A stretch of DNA of 20,952 bases from a virus. The notes beneath the pieces are model-generated. The model was not told the origin of the DNA, did not search any database, and worked only from the letters and a program-made list of their open reading frames with translations. Where the stretch lies: the IMG/VR virus record IMGVR_UViG_3300030451_001223, positions 1-20,952 of that record. One strand, written 5' to 3'. This document shows positions 6,676 to 13,477 of this stretch, one piece after another. The stretch's first letter is position 1. Every line of letters begins with the position of its first letter. Position numbers and translations under genes: made by a program.

Positions 6676-7161
6676 TCAGAGGTTCCCATCACCTAACCAG
6701 TTTGCTAGATAGATCATTCCAATAGAACCTCCTATCCCTAGAATAGATGCAAATATGCAAGTTAGTATATAAAAAATTTTATCTCGTCGTTTAGCAGCTT
6801 CTTCTAAAGCTTTCTTCTGTCGGGTACGAGCAGCAGCTTGTTCTTGTACTACAAGATCCCACATTCCGGGCGGGCCATATAAAAGACATGCAGAACGAAG
6901 TTCATCTTGCGCTTGTTTGTGTGCCATCTTAGCTTGTGCTATTGCAAACCCCTCTTCTTCAGATGAAGTTAATCCTTTAGTTAAACGGCTAAAAGGATTC
7001 TTATGTTTACCAGTTTCTGCAAGGTTTATATCAGCTTCTAGCTTCGCAAGTTTACCAACTTGAGGCATTAAAGACTGTATATCACGCCCTGCTTTTACAG
7101 CCGCACTAACAGAACTTGCGACCTTTGTAACCGCTCCAGCTAGTGCTAATACTTCAATCAT
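6676..7161 (-). CDS. Coiled-coil protein with C-terminal membrane anchor
   Basis: This 161-residue protein starts at ATG 7161, preceded by GGTGGG; a longer TTG-initiated form from 7188 overlaps the previous gene more and lacks an SD. Residues 1-50 are helical and Ala-rich (ALAGAVTKVASSVSAAVKAG). Residues 93-101 carry LLYGPPGMW, and residues 102-127 look coiled-coil (Gln/Ala/Arg/Lys). A single strong membrane segment spans about 129-153 (FYILTCIFASILGIGGSIGM). Its place among membrane and lysis genes suggests a role in lysis or in a membrane step of infection. I do not recognise a named family. Confidence 0.8.
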   Translation of the reverse strand: MIEVLALAGAVTKVASSVSAAVKAGRDIQSLMPQVGKLAKLEADINLAETGKHKNPFSRLTKGLTSSEEEGFAIAQAKMAHKQAQDELRSACLLYGPPGMWDLVVQEQAAARTRQKKALEEAAKRRDKIFYILTCIFASILGIGGSIGMIYLANWLGDGNL

Positions 7162-7162
7162 T

Positions 7163-7333
7163 TTAACCCACCAAAATAAATCCAACAAAGCCAGTAAAAG
7201 TAACAGTAAAGTATGTACCTACAGAATACATTACAAATCTTTCTACCTTAGAAACTCTGTTTTCAACATTCTCCATTTTGGTCTTAATAACTGCTAATTC
7301 AGTTAATATTTGTGTTACATCACCTTTGGTCAT
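7163..7333 (-). CDS. XhlA-like small membrane protein
   Basis: A 56-residue ORF has ATG at 7333 with AAGGA 6 bases upstream. It has a hydrophilic coiled-coil first half with TKMENVENRVSKVERFV, a Lys/Glu heptad-like pattern, and a C-terminal hydrophobic segment (YFTVTFTGFVGFILVG). This layout (short coiled coil, then one TM at the very end) is that of haemolysin XhlA-type proteins that sit in phage lysis operons and act with holins. Its start overlaps the stop of the preceding gene (ATGA). The call rests on architecture, not on a search. Confidence 0.7.
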   Translation of the reverse strand: MTKGDVTQILTELAVIKTKMENVENRVSKVERFVMYSVGTYFTVTFTGFVGFILVG

Positions 7334-7503
7334 TCTGCGTCCTTAATAGTAAGTGTGCCTGCTTCAACTTGTTTTAGTATTTCCTCATAATGTCTATTGT
7401 CTTTACTATTTGGCACACTCCATTGAACACCATTTATTTCACATTCAATACTAGATAGAACACCTTGTGCATTTTTTTTGTATTGTGCATTTTTTATTTC
7501 CAT
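7330..7503 (-). CDS. Small tail-gene-associated conserved protein
   Basis: A 57-residue ORF has ATG at 7503. Its SD AGGA is formed by the stop codon of the fibre gene and the next bases. The C-terminal part contains VPNSKDNRHYEEILKQVEAG followed by TLTIKDAE. This corresponds to a motif I recall in many short phage proteins next to fibre genes (VP-x-x-x-x-NRHY-x-x-I-x-x-W/V...I-x-x-AD). Function is unknown; the position directly after the last fibre gene fits a fibre-associated or assembly role. Confidence 0.75.
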   Translation of the reverse strand: MEIKNAQYKKNAQGVLSSIECEINGVQWSVPNSKDNRHYEEILKQVEAGTLTIKDAE

Positions 7504-7511
7504 TTTATTTC

Positions 7512-8624
7512 CTACAATTCTGCATCAAATTCCAAAAAGTTCGTGCTATTTCCATATGCGTTTAACATACAGCCTCTTCCTGCTGTCATATTAGCACCTA
7601 CAACATTTACAACAATATACTCATGTGTTGAACCACCCTCAACACTTAATGCACTACAAGAATCAGCATCATTTGCATTCCAAATGTAGTAATCACTAGC
7701 AGAACCCCCAATAGATAAAGATGGGTCTACTCTCATATGAACTGGAGGATAAATCGAAATTTCTGCTTCATTAGAAGCTACAATTTGACCAGTTCCATAT
7801 CTGGTGTATCCACCATTAGTACCACCATCATTAGGGTATCTAAGCAAATATCTTTGACATTTTCTAAGTGTTGTTTCATAAGGTTCATGCTCAAATGTTG
7901 TTGCGTTTTGTCCTATCTCTAATTGCATACCTGTAAGAAACCATGTATTGCCAATAGTATCAAAAACATTAACACCTTGATTTGCAGCGTAATTTGCATC
8001 TGCATATGTTACAAAAGAAGCTGAATTGTTACCACTTGAGTAGGTTGTACCTGCCGCCAAAATCCAAACTATTTCAAGACCATGTCCATTGTCATCATTA
8101 ATTACCCCAGAAGTATCACCAGTAAAAGTAAGAGACTTTCTTTCCCATGTATTTGCTGAATCAATAGTGTATGTTAAGTTTGCTTGTTTATAACTATTGT
8201 CATTTTGAGCTATATTTACTGAGTAAGTTCCAGTTTTATTAGACTTTACATAAAAAGAAAGAGTAATATTCTTTGCTTCACTAGTGCCAAAAGCTAATGA
8301 CTGTAGATTTTGTGCTTCTATTCTATAAACCATCTGATTGTAATGATTTGTAGCAAGACTACTATCTGCTGTTGTTACATTTACTTTAAGTGAGTTTGCA
8401 AACCCTTCTGGTGCAGAGCTATCTTGAGTCACAGTTGCTGCTCCACTATTATTCCCAAGACTTGTCATAATCCTATCAAGACAATATGCGTTGTTAGAAA
8501 AAGAAAAACTTGTTCCTCTTTGACTAACATTCATTGCACCATTGATAATCAAATTCCTATTTACTCCACCACCCCCTGCATTGATGTTGCCTATAAGATT
8601 TGCTAAATCTGCTGCTTTGCTCAT
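7512..8624 (-). CDS. Large tail fibre/receptor-binding protein with carbohydrate-binding-type fold
   Basis: This 370-residue protein ends the adhesin cassette. After a short helical start (MSKAADLANLIGNINAGGGG) it has NRNLIINGAMNVSQRGTSF (residues 22-40) and a DRI near 50. A jelly-roll-like domain follows with ITLSFYVKSNKTGTYSV (120-136) and WERKSLTFTGDTSG (160-173). Then comes WFLTGMQLEIGQNATTFEHE (228-247) with KCQRYLLRYP (255-264), and a C-terminal beta domain. The 'LIINGAM...QRGTS' and 'G.QLE.G..AT.FEH...E...CQRY' pair marks a phage fibre family common in marine viruses, probably sugar-binding. SD AGGA lies 7 bases before the ATG. It is the only long member here, so it may be the principal receptor binder. 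Confidence 0.85.
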   Translation of the reverse strand: MSKAADLANLIGNINAGGGGVNRNLIINGAMNVSQRGTSFSFSNNAYCLDRIMTSLGNNSGAATVTQDSSAPEGFANSLKVNVTTADSSLATNHYNQMVYRIEAQNLQSLAFGTSEAKNITLSFYVKSNKTGTYSVNIAQNDNSYKQANLTYTIDSANTWERKSLTFTGDTSGVINDDNGHGLEIVWILAAGTTYSSGNNSASFVTYADANYAANQGVNVFDTIGNTWFLTGMQLEIGQNATTFEHEPYETTLRKCQRYLLRYPNDGGTNGGYTRYGTGQIVASNEAEISIYPPVHMRVDPSLSIGGSASDYYIWNANDADSCSALSVEGGSTHEYIVVNVVGANMTAGRGCMLNAYGNSTNFLEFDAEL

Positions 8625-8628
8625 GCTG

Positions 8629-9144
8629 TCATCCTATTAAAAATCCAGAACAATGTGTTCCTAAATCATTATTCAAGTCAGTGCTATTTTCAGCTTGAGG
8701 TATGACATAAAAAGTTTCGCCTTGTGAAAAAGTAAGTATAAGTTGAGACATTCTATGACTATATTGACCGCCACTACCTGTTGGGAGAGGATGTCCAGAG
8801 TGCACACTACCTAATTGTGATCCTCCCTTGTAAACCCTAAAAACAACATATCTTGACGCGGTATTATGATGTATGGTCAATGCAAAATTAATTTGATATG
8901 TTCCTGCTATGGGTGCTGTGAATTGCCTATCTGTTGTACTCCAACAATTTCCAATATTTGTTAATGTAGTCGTGTAAGGAGCTTTTGACGTTTCACCAGA
9001 ACCAAAACTGTAACTTCCACTTGCAAAATAAGCAAACCACATGGGTTTTGTAGGCTGTAATACTCTTCCTGCTGTATCCACAGTCATAGCCGTAGTAGAG
9101 TTTGTTGCGTCTTGTATTGTATTTACTTTAAGAATTGATGCCAT
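8629..9144 (-). CDS. C1q-like adhesin, family A copy 4
   Basis: This 171-residue protein has the family N-terminal module (residues 1-34: LKVNTIQDATNSTTAMTVDT then GRVLQP) and a C1q/TNF-like beta-sandwich. The hallmark FTAPIAGTYQINFAL lies at residues 75-89 and the terminal CSGFLIG at 165-171 matches the last C1q strand. By fold, such domains form trimers that bind ligands, fitting fibre tips or decorations. It directly follows another family A gene, and the junction between them contains TAGGATAAACAATG, where the end of one gene is the SD of the next. Its own last codons (ATA GGA TGA) give the SD for the large fibre gene. Confidence 0.85.
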   Translation of the reverse strand: MASILKVNTIQDATNSTTAMTVDTAGRVLQPTKPMWFAYFASGSYSFGSGETSKAPYTTTLTNIGNCWSTTDRQFTAPIAGTYQINFALTIHHNTASRYVVFRVYKGGSQLGSVHSGHPLPTGSGGQYSHRMSQLILTFSQGETFYVIPQAENSTDLNNDLGTHCSGFLIG

Positions 9145-9155
9145 TGTTTATCCTA
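9142..9155 (-). promoter_or_regulatory. Conserved translational junction (stop/SD/start), copy 2
   Basis: The 14 bases TAGGATAAACAATG span the last Gly codon and stop of one C1q-like gene, the AGGA Shine-Dalgarno and the ATG of the next. The same 14 bases occur at 12953-12966 between a family A and a family B gene. Confidence 0.7.
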
Positions 9156-9630
9156 GTAAAAATCCAGAAAAATGTGAAAAATTGTTTTGTGGACTTGTTG
9201 TTCCATATGTTGGCACTCCATTATTGACTTGAACATAATCACCAACAGAAAGAGATGCTACTGTAGTAAACGAACCAGTAAAATCATTATCAAGTTCAGT
9301 ACGATTTTGAACTTTTGCATAGGATTGTCCATTAATAAATAATTCTGTACCAAAATAAGCATCAGTTCCATCATTATCACTTAAAATAGCAACGGAAAAT
9401 ACATATACTCCTGCTATTGGTGCAGTAAATCTTCCATTACTTGTATCATAATGTCCACCTTGATTAACCATAGCAGTATCAAATATAACTATCCCTGCAT
9501 TATTTTGAGATGTTCTTCTTGCCATAAAAGCGGGTCTTGAAGGAGTTAATATTCTACCTGTGCTATCTATCGTCATAGCACTTGTGCCACCAGAATGTTT
9601 TATTGCATCTACATGAAGTTCGCTTGCCAT
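9148..9630 (-). CDS. C1q-like adhesin, family A copy 3
   Basis: This 160-residue protein starts LHVDAIKHSGGTSAMTIDST with GRILTP, the same N-terminal module as copies 1 and 4. The C1q-like hallmark FTAPIAGVYVFSVAI is at residues 68-82 and the terminal strand FSHFSGFLLG at 151-160. ATG at 9630 overlaps the TAA of the preceding family B gene, whose KEIAQ codons carry AAGGAG as SD. It is closest to copy 4 in its ending (both contain SGFL). Confidence 0.85.
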   Translation of the reverse strand: MASELHVDAIKHSGGTSAMTIDSTGRILTPSRPAFMARRTSQNNAGIVIFDTAMVNQGGHYDTSNGRFTAPIAGVYVFSVAILSDNDGTDAYFGTELFINGQSYAKVQNRTELDNDFTGSFTTVASLSVGDYVQVNNGVPTYGTTSPQNNFSHFSGFLLG

Positions 9631-10175
9631 TACTGTGCTATCTCCTTGATTATAATCATAGGTTTAATATAGCCTATTGCTGCGGTGTCGGTAACTGTAT
9701 GATGATGATAGAGGTTAGAACTATGTCCTGATTCATTTTGACAATAAAGAGAGTATGTTCTTGCATTTGTAGTGCCTGCAACTTCTTGAGCAGTAATAGT
9801 CATCATGTCAGCATCATTAGCATCATGGTCACGGTGTCTAGCAGTAGCGTGCATACTAGTTCTACTACCTTGATTACTACCTATACTAATAGCTGCGCTA
9901 GTATCGTAGTTTAATATTCTCCAATGTCTCATAGTTGTTGCATTGTTACACCCAACCAATAAATTAAATTGAATATAGATTATTGAGTTTGCAAACTTAG
10001 GAGTAATAGACGTTCTCATTCCAGAACTTACTTCTGTGAAGGTTGTTACATTGAGAGTGCTACCACCTGTATCAGGGTTATTTATTATCGTTTGTAGTGT
10101 ATAACCACTTGGCATCTGAATAGTATCAGATGTACTTTTTCCCTCAATCTTATCTACTAATAATCTACTGGTCAT
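9630..10175 (-). CDS. Family B fibre protein, copy 3 (ITPKF/EIAQ type)
   Basis: This 181-residue protein has the family B N-terminus LLVDKIEGKSTSDTIQMPSG (residues 4-23), an ITPKFANSIIYIQFNLLV strand pair near residues 57-74, and the C-terminal strand MIIIKEIAQ. The 'ITPK..xSK/IxI' turn and EI(A/S)Q end recur in the two other family B proteins of this cassette. Similar short proteins occur in marine phages, usually with unknown role but beside fibres. The gene overlaps its upstream neighbour by 4 bases (ATGA). A compact beta-sandwich that binds to the virion through its N-terminal module is likely; ligand unknown. Confidence 0.8.
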   Translation of the reverse strand: MTSRLLVDKIEGKSTSDTIQMPSGYTLQTIINNPDTGGSTLNVTTFTEVSSGMRTSITPKFANSIIYIQFNLLVGCNNATTMRHWRILNYDTSAAISIGSNQGSRTSMHATARHRDHDANDADMMTITAQEVAGTTNARTYSLYCQNESGHSSNLYHHHTVTDTAAIGYIKPMIIIKEIAQ

Positions 10176-10633
10176 ACTATTGTATACACTCCGTTGACTG
10201 TGATTGTAGCATTTGTAACTGTTATAGGCCCTGCTGACAATCCATTTGTACCACTTGGAATCGTTACATCTGCGGTGATACTATTACCGTTAGTTCGTAT
10301 TATACTATTATTTCCAAGAAAAGGATAGCGTGTATCTGATTCTGCTTTGGTGTAGCTGTTGGCTATGCTGAAAGCATCATACACTATAATCTCAATCACA
10401 TCATTTAGAGATGCACCAGTGGTTAGAACTACCGTTGTACCAGATGTAGCTGTATAGTCTTCAGCACTTTTTAATAATATTCCGTTCTGAAAAACGTCAC
10501 AGTAAACGGAGTCCGTATATGTGAGGACGTTTGCATTGGCATCTGAGCCACTAAACGAAGTCTGACCTGCTGTGGCTTGGTATATGAAGCGTGTTCTAAC
10601 GCCTTGGTTGGGTGCTTTTCCTATGTATGGCAT
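10172..10633 (-). CDS. Family C 'MPYIG' fibre-base protein, copy 2
   Basis: This 153-residue protein begins MPYIGKAPNQG, followed by FIYQATAGQTSFSG, then VYCDVFQNGILLKSAEDYTA and GASLNDVIEIIVYDAFS. This is a small beta-sandwich module known from many phage fibre N-termini. Its C-terminal tail (NGLSAGPITVTNATITVNG, then VYTIV) is a short beta-helical cap found in the same settings. It is a paralogue of the gene at 13474-13923, sharing the MPYIG start, the FQNGIL/VDGVIQ strand and the GPxTV ending. It likely forms an attachment platform for the following adhesins. ATG 10633 follows the previous stop with no gap; no strong SD is seen. Confidence 0.8.
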   Translation of the reverse strand: MPYIGKAPNQGVRTRFIYQATAGQTSFSGSDANANVLTYTDSVYCDVFQNGILLKSAEDYTATSGTTVVLTTGASLNDVIEIIVYDAFSIANSYTKAESDTRYPFLGNNSIIRTNGNSITADVTIPSGTNGLSAGPITVTNATITVNGVYTIV

Positions 10634-10903
10634 TTAAATTTCTGCTTTCTCATTATTATCACTTACATTTTTTGCCGTATCGACTACTTTTAAAGCATAT
10701 GCTTGAGTTATTTGTGCGTCCTCTCCTGTTGCTATAGATATTGAATTAGCATTACAATGTGCAACTAGTTTTGCAATGATTTCATCTTTTGCTTTCCTTG
10801 CTCTTTCAGTAATAGCATTATCGCACCATTCTTGTACTGAGAGACAAGAATACTCCAGAGCTTTAATTTGTGTGTCCGTTAAATTTATTGAAATATTTGG
10901 CAT
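10634..10903 (-). CDS. Small conserved helical phage protein between adhesin genes
   Basis: This 89-residue protein starts MPNISINLTDTQIKALEYSC and has SVQEWCDNAITERARKAKDE, then a helical C-terminal half. The 'L(T)DTQ.KALEY...VQEW.DNA...RAR.A.DEI' pattern is one I recall from short proteins in marine and other tailed phages, near fibre genes. Function is unknown. Unlike its neighbours it is predicted helical, not beta, so it is unlikely to be an adhesin. SD is TTAGGA, 8 bases before ATG 10903. Confidence 0.75.
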   Translation of the reverse strand: MPNISINLTDTQIKALEYSCLSVQEWCDNAITERARKAKDEIIAKLVAHCNANSISIATGEDAQITQAYALKVVDTAKNVSDNNEKAEI

Positions 10904-10911
10904 TTTTTTTC

Positions 10912-11538
10912 CTAACCTATTAGATGTCCTGCGAAGTATGAATATTGTTGACCTTGAGAACTGTGAAATTCTCCACCATTTGCACCCCCTCCTCTTATTT
11001 CTACATAATCACCAGAACTAAGATTAATCTCTGCGTTTGCATAAATGCGATGGTATTCGTTATCTGATTGATCTCTTGTGCTTCTAAATTCAGCATTTAA
11101 AACCCCATTAAGATATACTTTTACATAAACCATTCCTGCTGTACCAGTGTTATGCCAATGGGCGGCAGAAAATGAATATGTGCCATCTATAGGTGCTGTA
11201 AAACGATAATTACTAGTATTATAATTATTACCTATGTCATGGAGTTCAGTGTTGTAGGGTATAGTAGCTTCTGATGATGTATTTGTGCTACCAGTGGTGG
11301 TAACTCTAAATGCAGGATTGCTTGGTTTAGTTACATGACCACTAGCATCAACAACCATATATGGTGTAGTTCCAAGTGTAGAGCCAAGACCTATAGTTAA
11401 ACTGTCTGTGCTGTCATCTAGTCCAATGTGAAAGTCTTGGGCATTACCATCAAACACAATAGACCTATCTGATGCTGAACCTCCACCTAGTGTTAAGGGA
11501 TTATCTACTCCACCACCTCTAACTTTAGTTAATGCCAC
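10912..11538 (-). CDS. C1q-like adhesin, family A copy 2, with a different N-terminal module
   Basis: This 208-residue protein starts at GTG 11538, decided by AGGAG 6 bases upstream. Its first 60 residues differ from the other A copies: MALTKVRGGGVDNPLTLGGG, then SIVFDGNAQDFHIGL and a small beta module. From residue 61 it returns to the family pattern (MVVDASGHVTKPSNPAF). The C1q hallmark FTAPIDGTYSFSAAHWH is at 113-129 and the ending YFAGHLIG. So it is a hybrid: a different attachment part joined to the same head. The GGGANGGEFHSSQGQQY loop near 183-199 is a candidate ligand-contacting loop. Confidence 0.83.
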   Translation of the reverse strand: MALTKVRGGGVDNPLTLGGGSASDRSIVFDGNAQDFHIGLDDSTDSLTIGLGSTLGTTPYMVVDASGHVTKPSNPAFRVTTTGSTNTSSEATIPYNTELHDIGNNYNTSNYRFTAPIDGTYSFSAAHWHNTGTAGMVYVKVYLNGVLNAEFRSTRDQSDNEYHRIYANAEINLSSGDYVEIRGGGANGGEFHSSQGQQYSYFAGHLIG

Positions 11539-11547
11539 TTCTTACTC

Positions 11548-11961
11548 CTAGCTTGGTTTAGTTGGAAACTTTACACTACTCATGTCTAATCCACCATTAC
11601 TATCTAGCTTTGGATCAGAATTAGCAGGTAAGTCTCTAAGTTCTTGTCTATACGTTTTCATGGCACTTGACATGGTTACATCACCTAACGCAGTCCAATC
11701 TGTTTCTGCCAGTAATCTATCTCGTTCTACACGAAGCAATCGCATTGGCTCACGGCTTTGCAGTAACGTCTTTTCACCTGCTACCTGTGCGTAATTTACA
11801 CCCCAGTCCTTTGGGTCTGCACTTTCTATAGCTGAACCATTTTTATCTGCTCCAGTAACCTTACGAAACATTTCGTTAAACTCTTCTTCATTTGTAGGCT
11901 CTCCTCTAAGAACCCACTCTGTAACTCCTAAACTCGTTAATGCGTTTGCTATTGTTGTCAT
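11548..11961 (-). CDS. Tail assembly chaperone-like protein
   Basis: This 137-residue protein carries, at about residues 77-109, RLLRVERDRLLAETDWTALG followed by MKTYRQELRDLP. That is the hallmark of a phage tail-fibre assembly chaperone family (R-x-x-R-x-x-L-L-x-x-x-D-W ... W/Y-R-x-x-L-R-D-L-P). The N-terminal half (EWVLRGEPTNEEEFNEMF) is acidic. Such genes normally follow a fibre gene whose C-terminus they help fold. Here it sits in the middle of the adhesin cassette, 4 bases overlapped with a family B gene (ATGA) and followed by the hybrid C1q gene. Confidence 0.8.
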   Translation of the reverse strand: MTTIANALTSLGVTEWVLRGEPTNEEEFNEMFRKVTGADKNGSAIESADPKDWGVNYAQVAGEKTLLQSREPMRLLRVERDRLLAETDWTALGDVTMSSAMKTYRQELRDLPANSDPKLDSNGGLDMSSVKFPTKPS

Positions 11962-12458
11962 TGTGAAATCTCCTGTAACATAATTTGTGTTAATCTATGG
12001 TCATCATTTGCGGCTATCCCAACACCTGCGGACATTCTGTAATACCACGTTATAGTTATCTCATTGGCATTTGGGAAACTTTGTAAAATGATTGTTGGTT
12101 GACTTGTCGAAAATCCAGTGCCACTACCACCATAATCAATGTTTCTGTATGGACTTTCACTGTTTGAAATATCAGCACTATTAGAAACATCATAAAGTTT
12201 TGTCCAACATTGTAAATCACTGCCACCATTATTAAATCCACTTATACCAATAGTTGCAGTAATTAACAGTTTAGAAGTAGAAAACTTAGGAGTAATAGAA
12301 CATCTAAAGGCTGTACTCGCTTCTGCATAAGTAGATGAAGAAGTAGATACAAGTGTTCTGTTGATAGTTTGCACTGTCTGAATAACATGACCACTAGGCA
12401 TAGCCACTGTTCCTGCTGTTGTCTTGCCCTGTATCGTGTCTACTGATAGTGTACTCAT
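11958..12458 (-). CDS. Family B fibre protein, copy 2 (ITPKF/EISQ type)
   Basis: This 166-residue protein starts MSTLSVDTIQGKTTAGTVAM with PSGHVIQ, the same module as copies 1 and 3. ITPKFSTSKLLITATIG follows near residues 55-71, and it ends LTQIMLQEISQ. The Glu codon of the ending is part of CAGGAG, the SD for the next gene, whose ATG overlaps the stop. It lies between another family B gene and the chaperone-like gene. Confidence 0.8.
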   Translation of the reverse strand: MSTLSVDTIQGKTTAGTVAMPSGHVIQTVQTINRTLVSTSSSTYAEASTAFRCSITPKFSTSKLLITATIGISGFNNGGSDLQCWTKLYDVSNSADISNSESPYRNIDYGGSGTGFSTSQPTIILQSFPNANEITITWYYRMSAGVGIAANDDHRLTQIMLQEISQ

Positions 12459-12955
12459 TGGGCAATCTCCATGATGGTTATTCGTGTTGGTACTGCTATA
12501 TCGTTATTAGCTCCTCTGCCACCTATGTTTGTTGCTCCATTATATGCCGCCGCTTTTAATTTATACGTTATTGCACTTGTCGTTGATGGACTATCTAAAA
12601 ACTCAAAAGTAAAAGCTTTTACATCAAACCCACTACCAGAACTGTGAGTTGGGGTTGTTACTGCTCCAATAACATTGTAGTAGTCGCCACCAGTCCCACT
12701 ACCTATTTCTGTGGAATCTCTGAATAGTTTAAAGTAACACGCATTATTTTGGTCAGAATTTGCTACACCACTGCACTTAATCAGTATTTTTGAAGTATTA
12801 AATTTTGGTGTTATTGTTTGTGTAACAACATCTGCATAAGTATTAGAAGCGTTTGCTTGTATTGTAAGACGTTCTCCTTGCAACACTTGAACAACATATT
12901 TGTGTACACCATCTGCTGTCTGTCCTCGTATGCTGTCTACTCTTAATGTACTCAT
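12455..12955 (-). CDS. Family B fibre protein, copy 1 (ITPKF/EIAQ type)
   Basis: This 166-residue protein begins MSTLRVDSIRGQTADGVHKY; its N-terminus is nearly that of copy 2 for the first 14 residues but lacks the PSGH motif. ITPKFNTSKILIKCSG is near residues 48-63 and the ending is RITIMEIAQ. The N-terminal DNA of copies 1 and 2 looks recently related. SD for this gene lies in the conserved 14-base junction; its own ending ATGGAGATTGCCCA gives the SD for copy 2. Confidence 0.8.
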   Translation of the reverse strand: MSTLRVDSIRGQTADGVHKYVVQVLQGERLTIQANASNTYADVVTQTITPKFNTSKILIKCSGVANSDQNNACYFKLFRDSTEIGSGTGGDYYNVIGAVTTPTHSSGSGFDVKAFTFEFLDSPSTTSAITYKLKAAAYNGATNIGGRGANNDIAVPTRITIMEIAQ

Positions 12956-12966
12956 TGTTTATCCTA
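12953..12966 (-). promoter_or_regulatory. Conserved translational junction (stop/SD/start), copy 1
   Basis: TAGGATAAACAATG joins the end of the first C1q-like gene (Gly-stop) to the ATG of the first family B gene. It is identical to the junction at 9142-9155, although a different protein family follows here. Confidence 0.7.
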
Positions 12967-13477
12967 CTAAATATCCTGTGCAAACATTCCAACTAGTACC
13001 TGCTGACAAAGAAATACTACTTTGTGCCTGTGCAAAAAACTGAATGTAGTCATTAGCTGCAAGTAAAAGAGCAATACTAGCACTATAGTTTTGGTCTCCA
13101 GTAGTTTGACTATCATTATATTCAAGGTACTGAATACCACTACCATTTTTAAAAATTCTTTGTCTGATGTAATCTCCAGAACTTATTCCATAAACATTTA
13201 AGTTCCAATTAAACTGATAAACCCCTGCCACTGGTGCTCTAAAACTGTGGTTGTCACTACCAGAGCTTGAAGTGTTAAAATGTCCACCAACATTACTTAC
13301 AACTCCATCAAAAGGAATAATCGTTAAAGTACCAAGACTAGTAGGATTTGAACCACCATTATCTACATAAACATGAAAAAAAGGTCTGGCAGAAGTAAGT
13401 ACACGACCACTAGAATCAATAGTTTGAGCCGTAGTGCCATTTGTATGTTTTATATTCTGTACTAGAAGGTTGCTCAT
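12959..13477 (-). CDS. C1q-like adhesin, family A copy 1
   Basis: This 172-residue protein has the family N-terminal module (LLVQNIKHTNGTTAQTIDSS then GRVLTS), the C1q hallmark FRAPVAGVYQFNWNLNVYG at residues 79-97 and the terminal strand VCTGYLVG. The N-terminal piece NIKHTNGTTAQTIDSSGRVL closely parallels copy 3. ATG 13477 overlaps the stop of the preceding MPYIG gene by 4 bases (ATGA). Expected to be a trimeric beta-sandwich head exposed on the virion; ligand unknown. Confidence 0.85.
   Translation of the reverse strand: MSNLLVQNIKHTNGTTAQTIDSSGRVLTSARPFFHVYVDNGGSNPTSLGTLTIIPFDGVVSNVGGHFNTSSSGSDNHSFRAPVAGVYQFNWNLNVYGISSGDYIRQRIFKNGSGIQYLEYNDSQTTGDQNYSASIALLLAANDYIQFFAQAQSSISLSAGTSWNVCTGYLVG

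Noticed and set aside
7162-7188. Longer start (TTG at 7188) for the coiled-coil membrane-anchored protein
   Set aside because: The extra residues lie within the XhlA-like gene and have no SD, whereas GGTGGG precedes the ATG at 7161.
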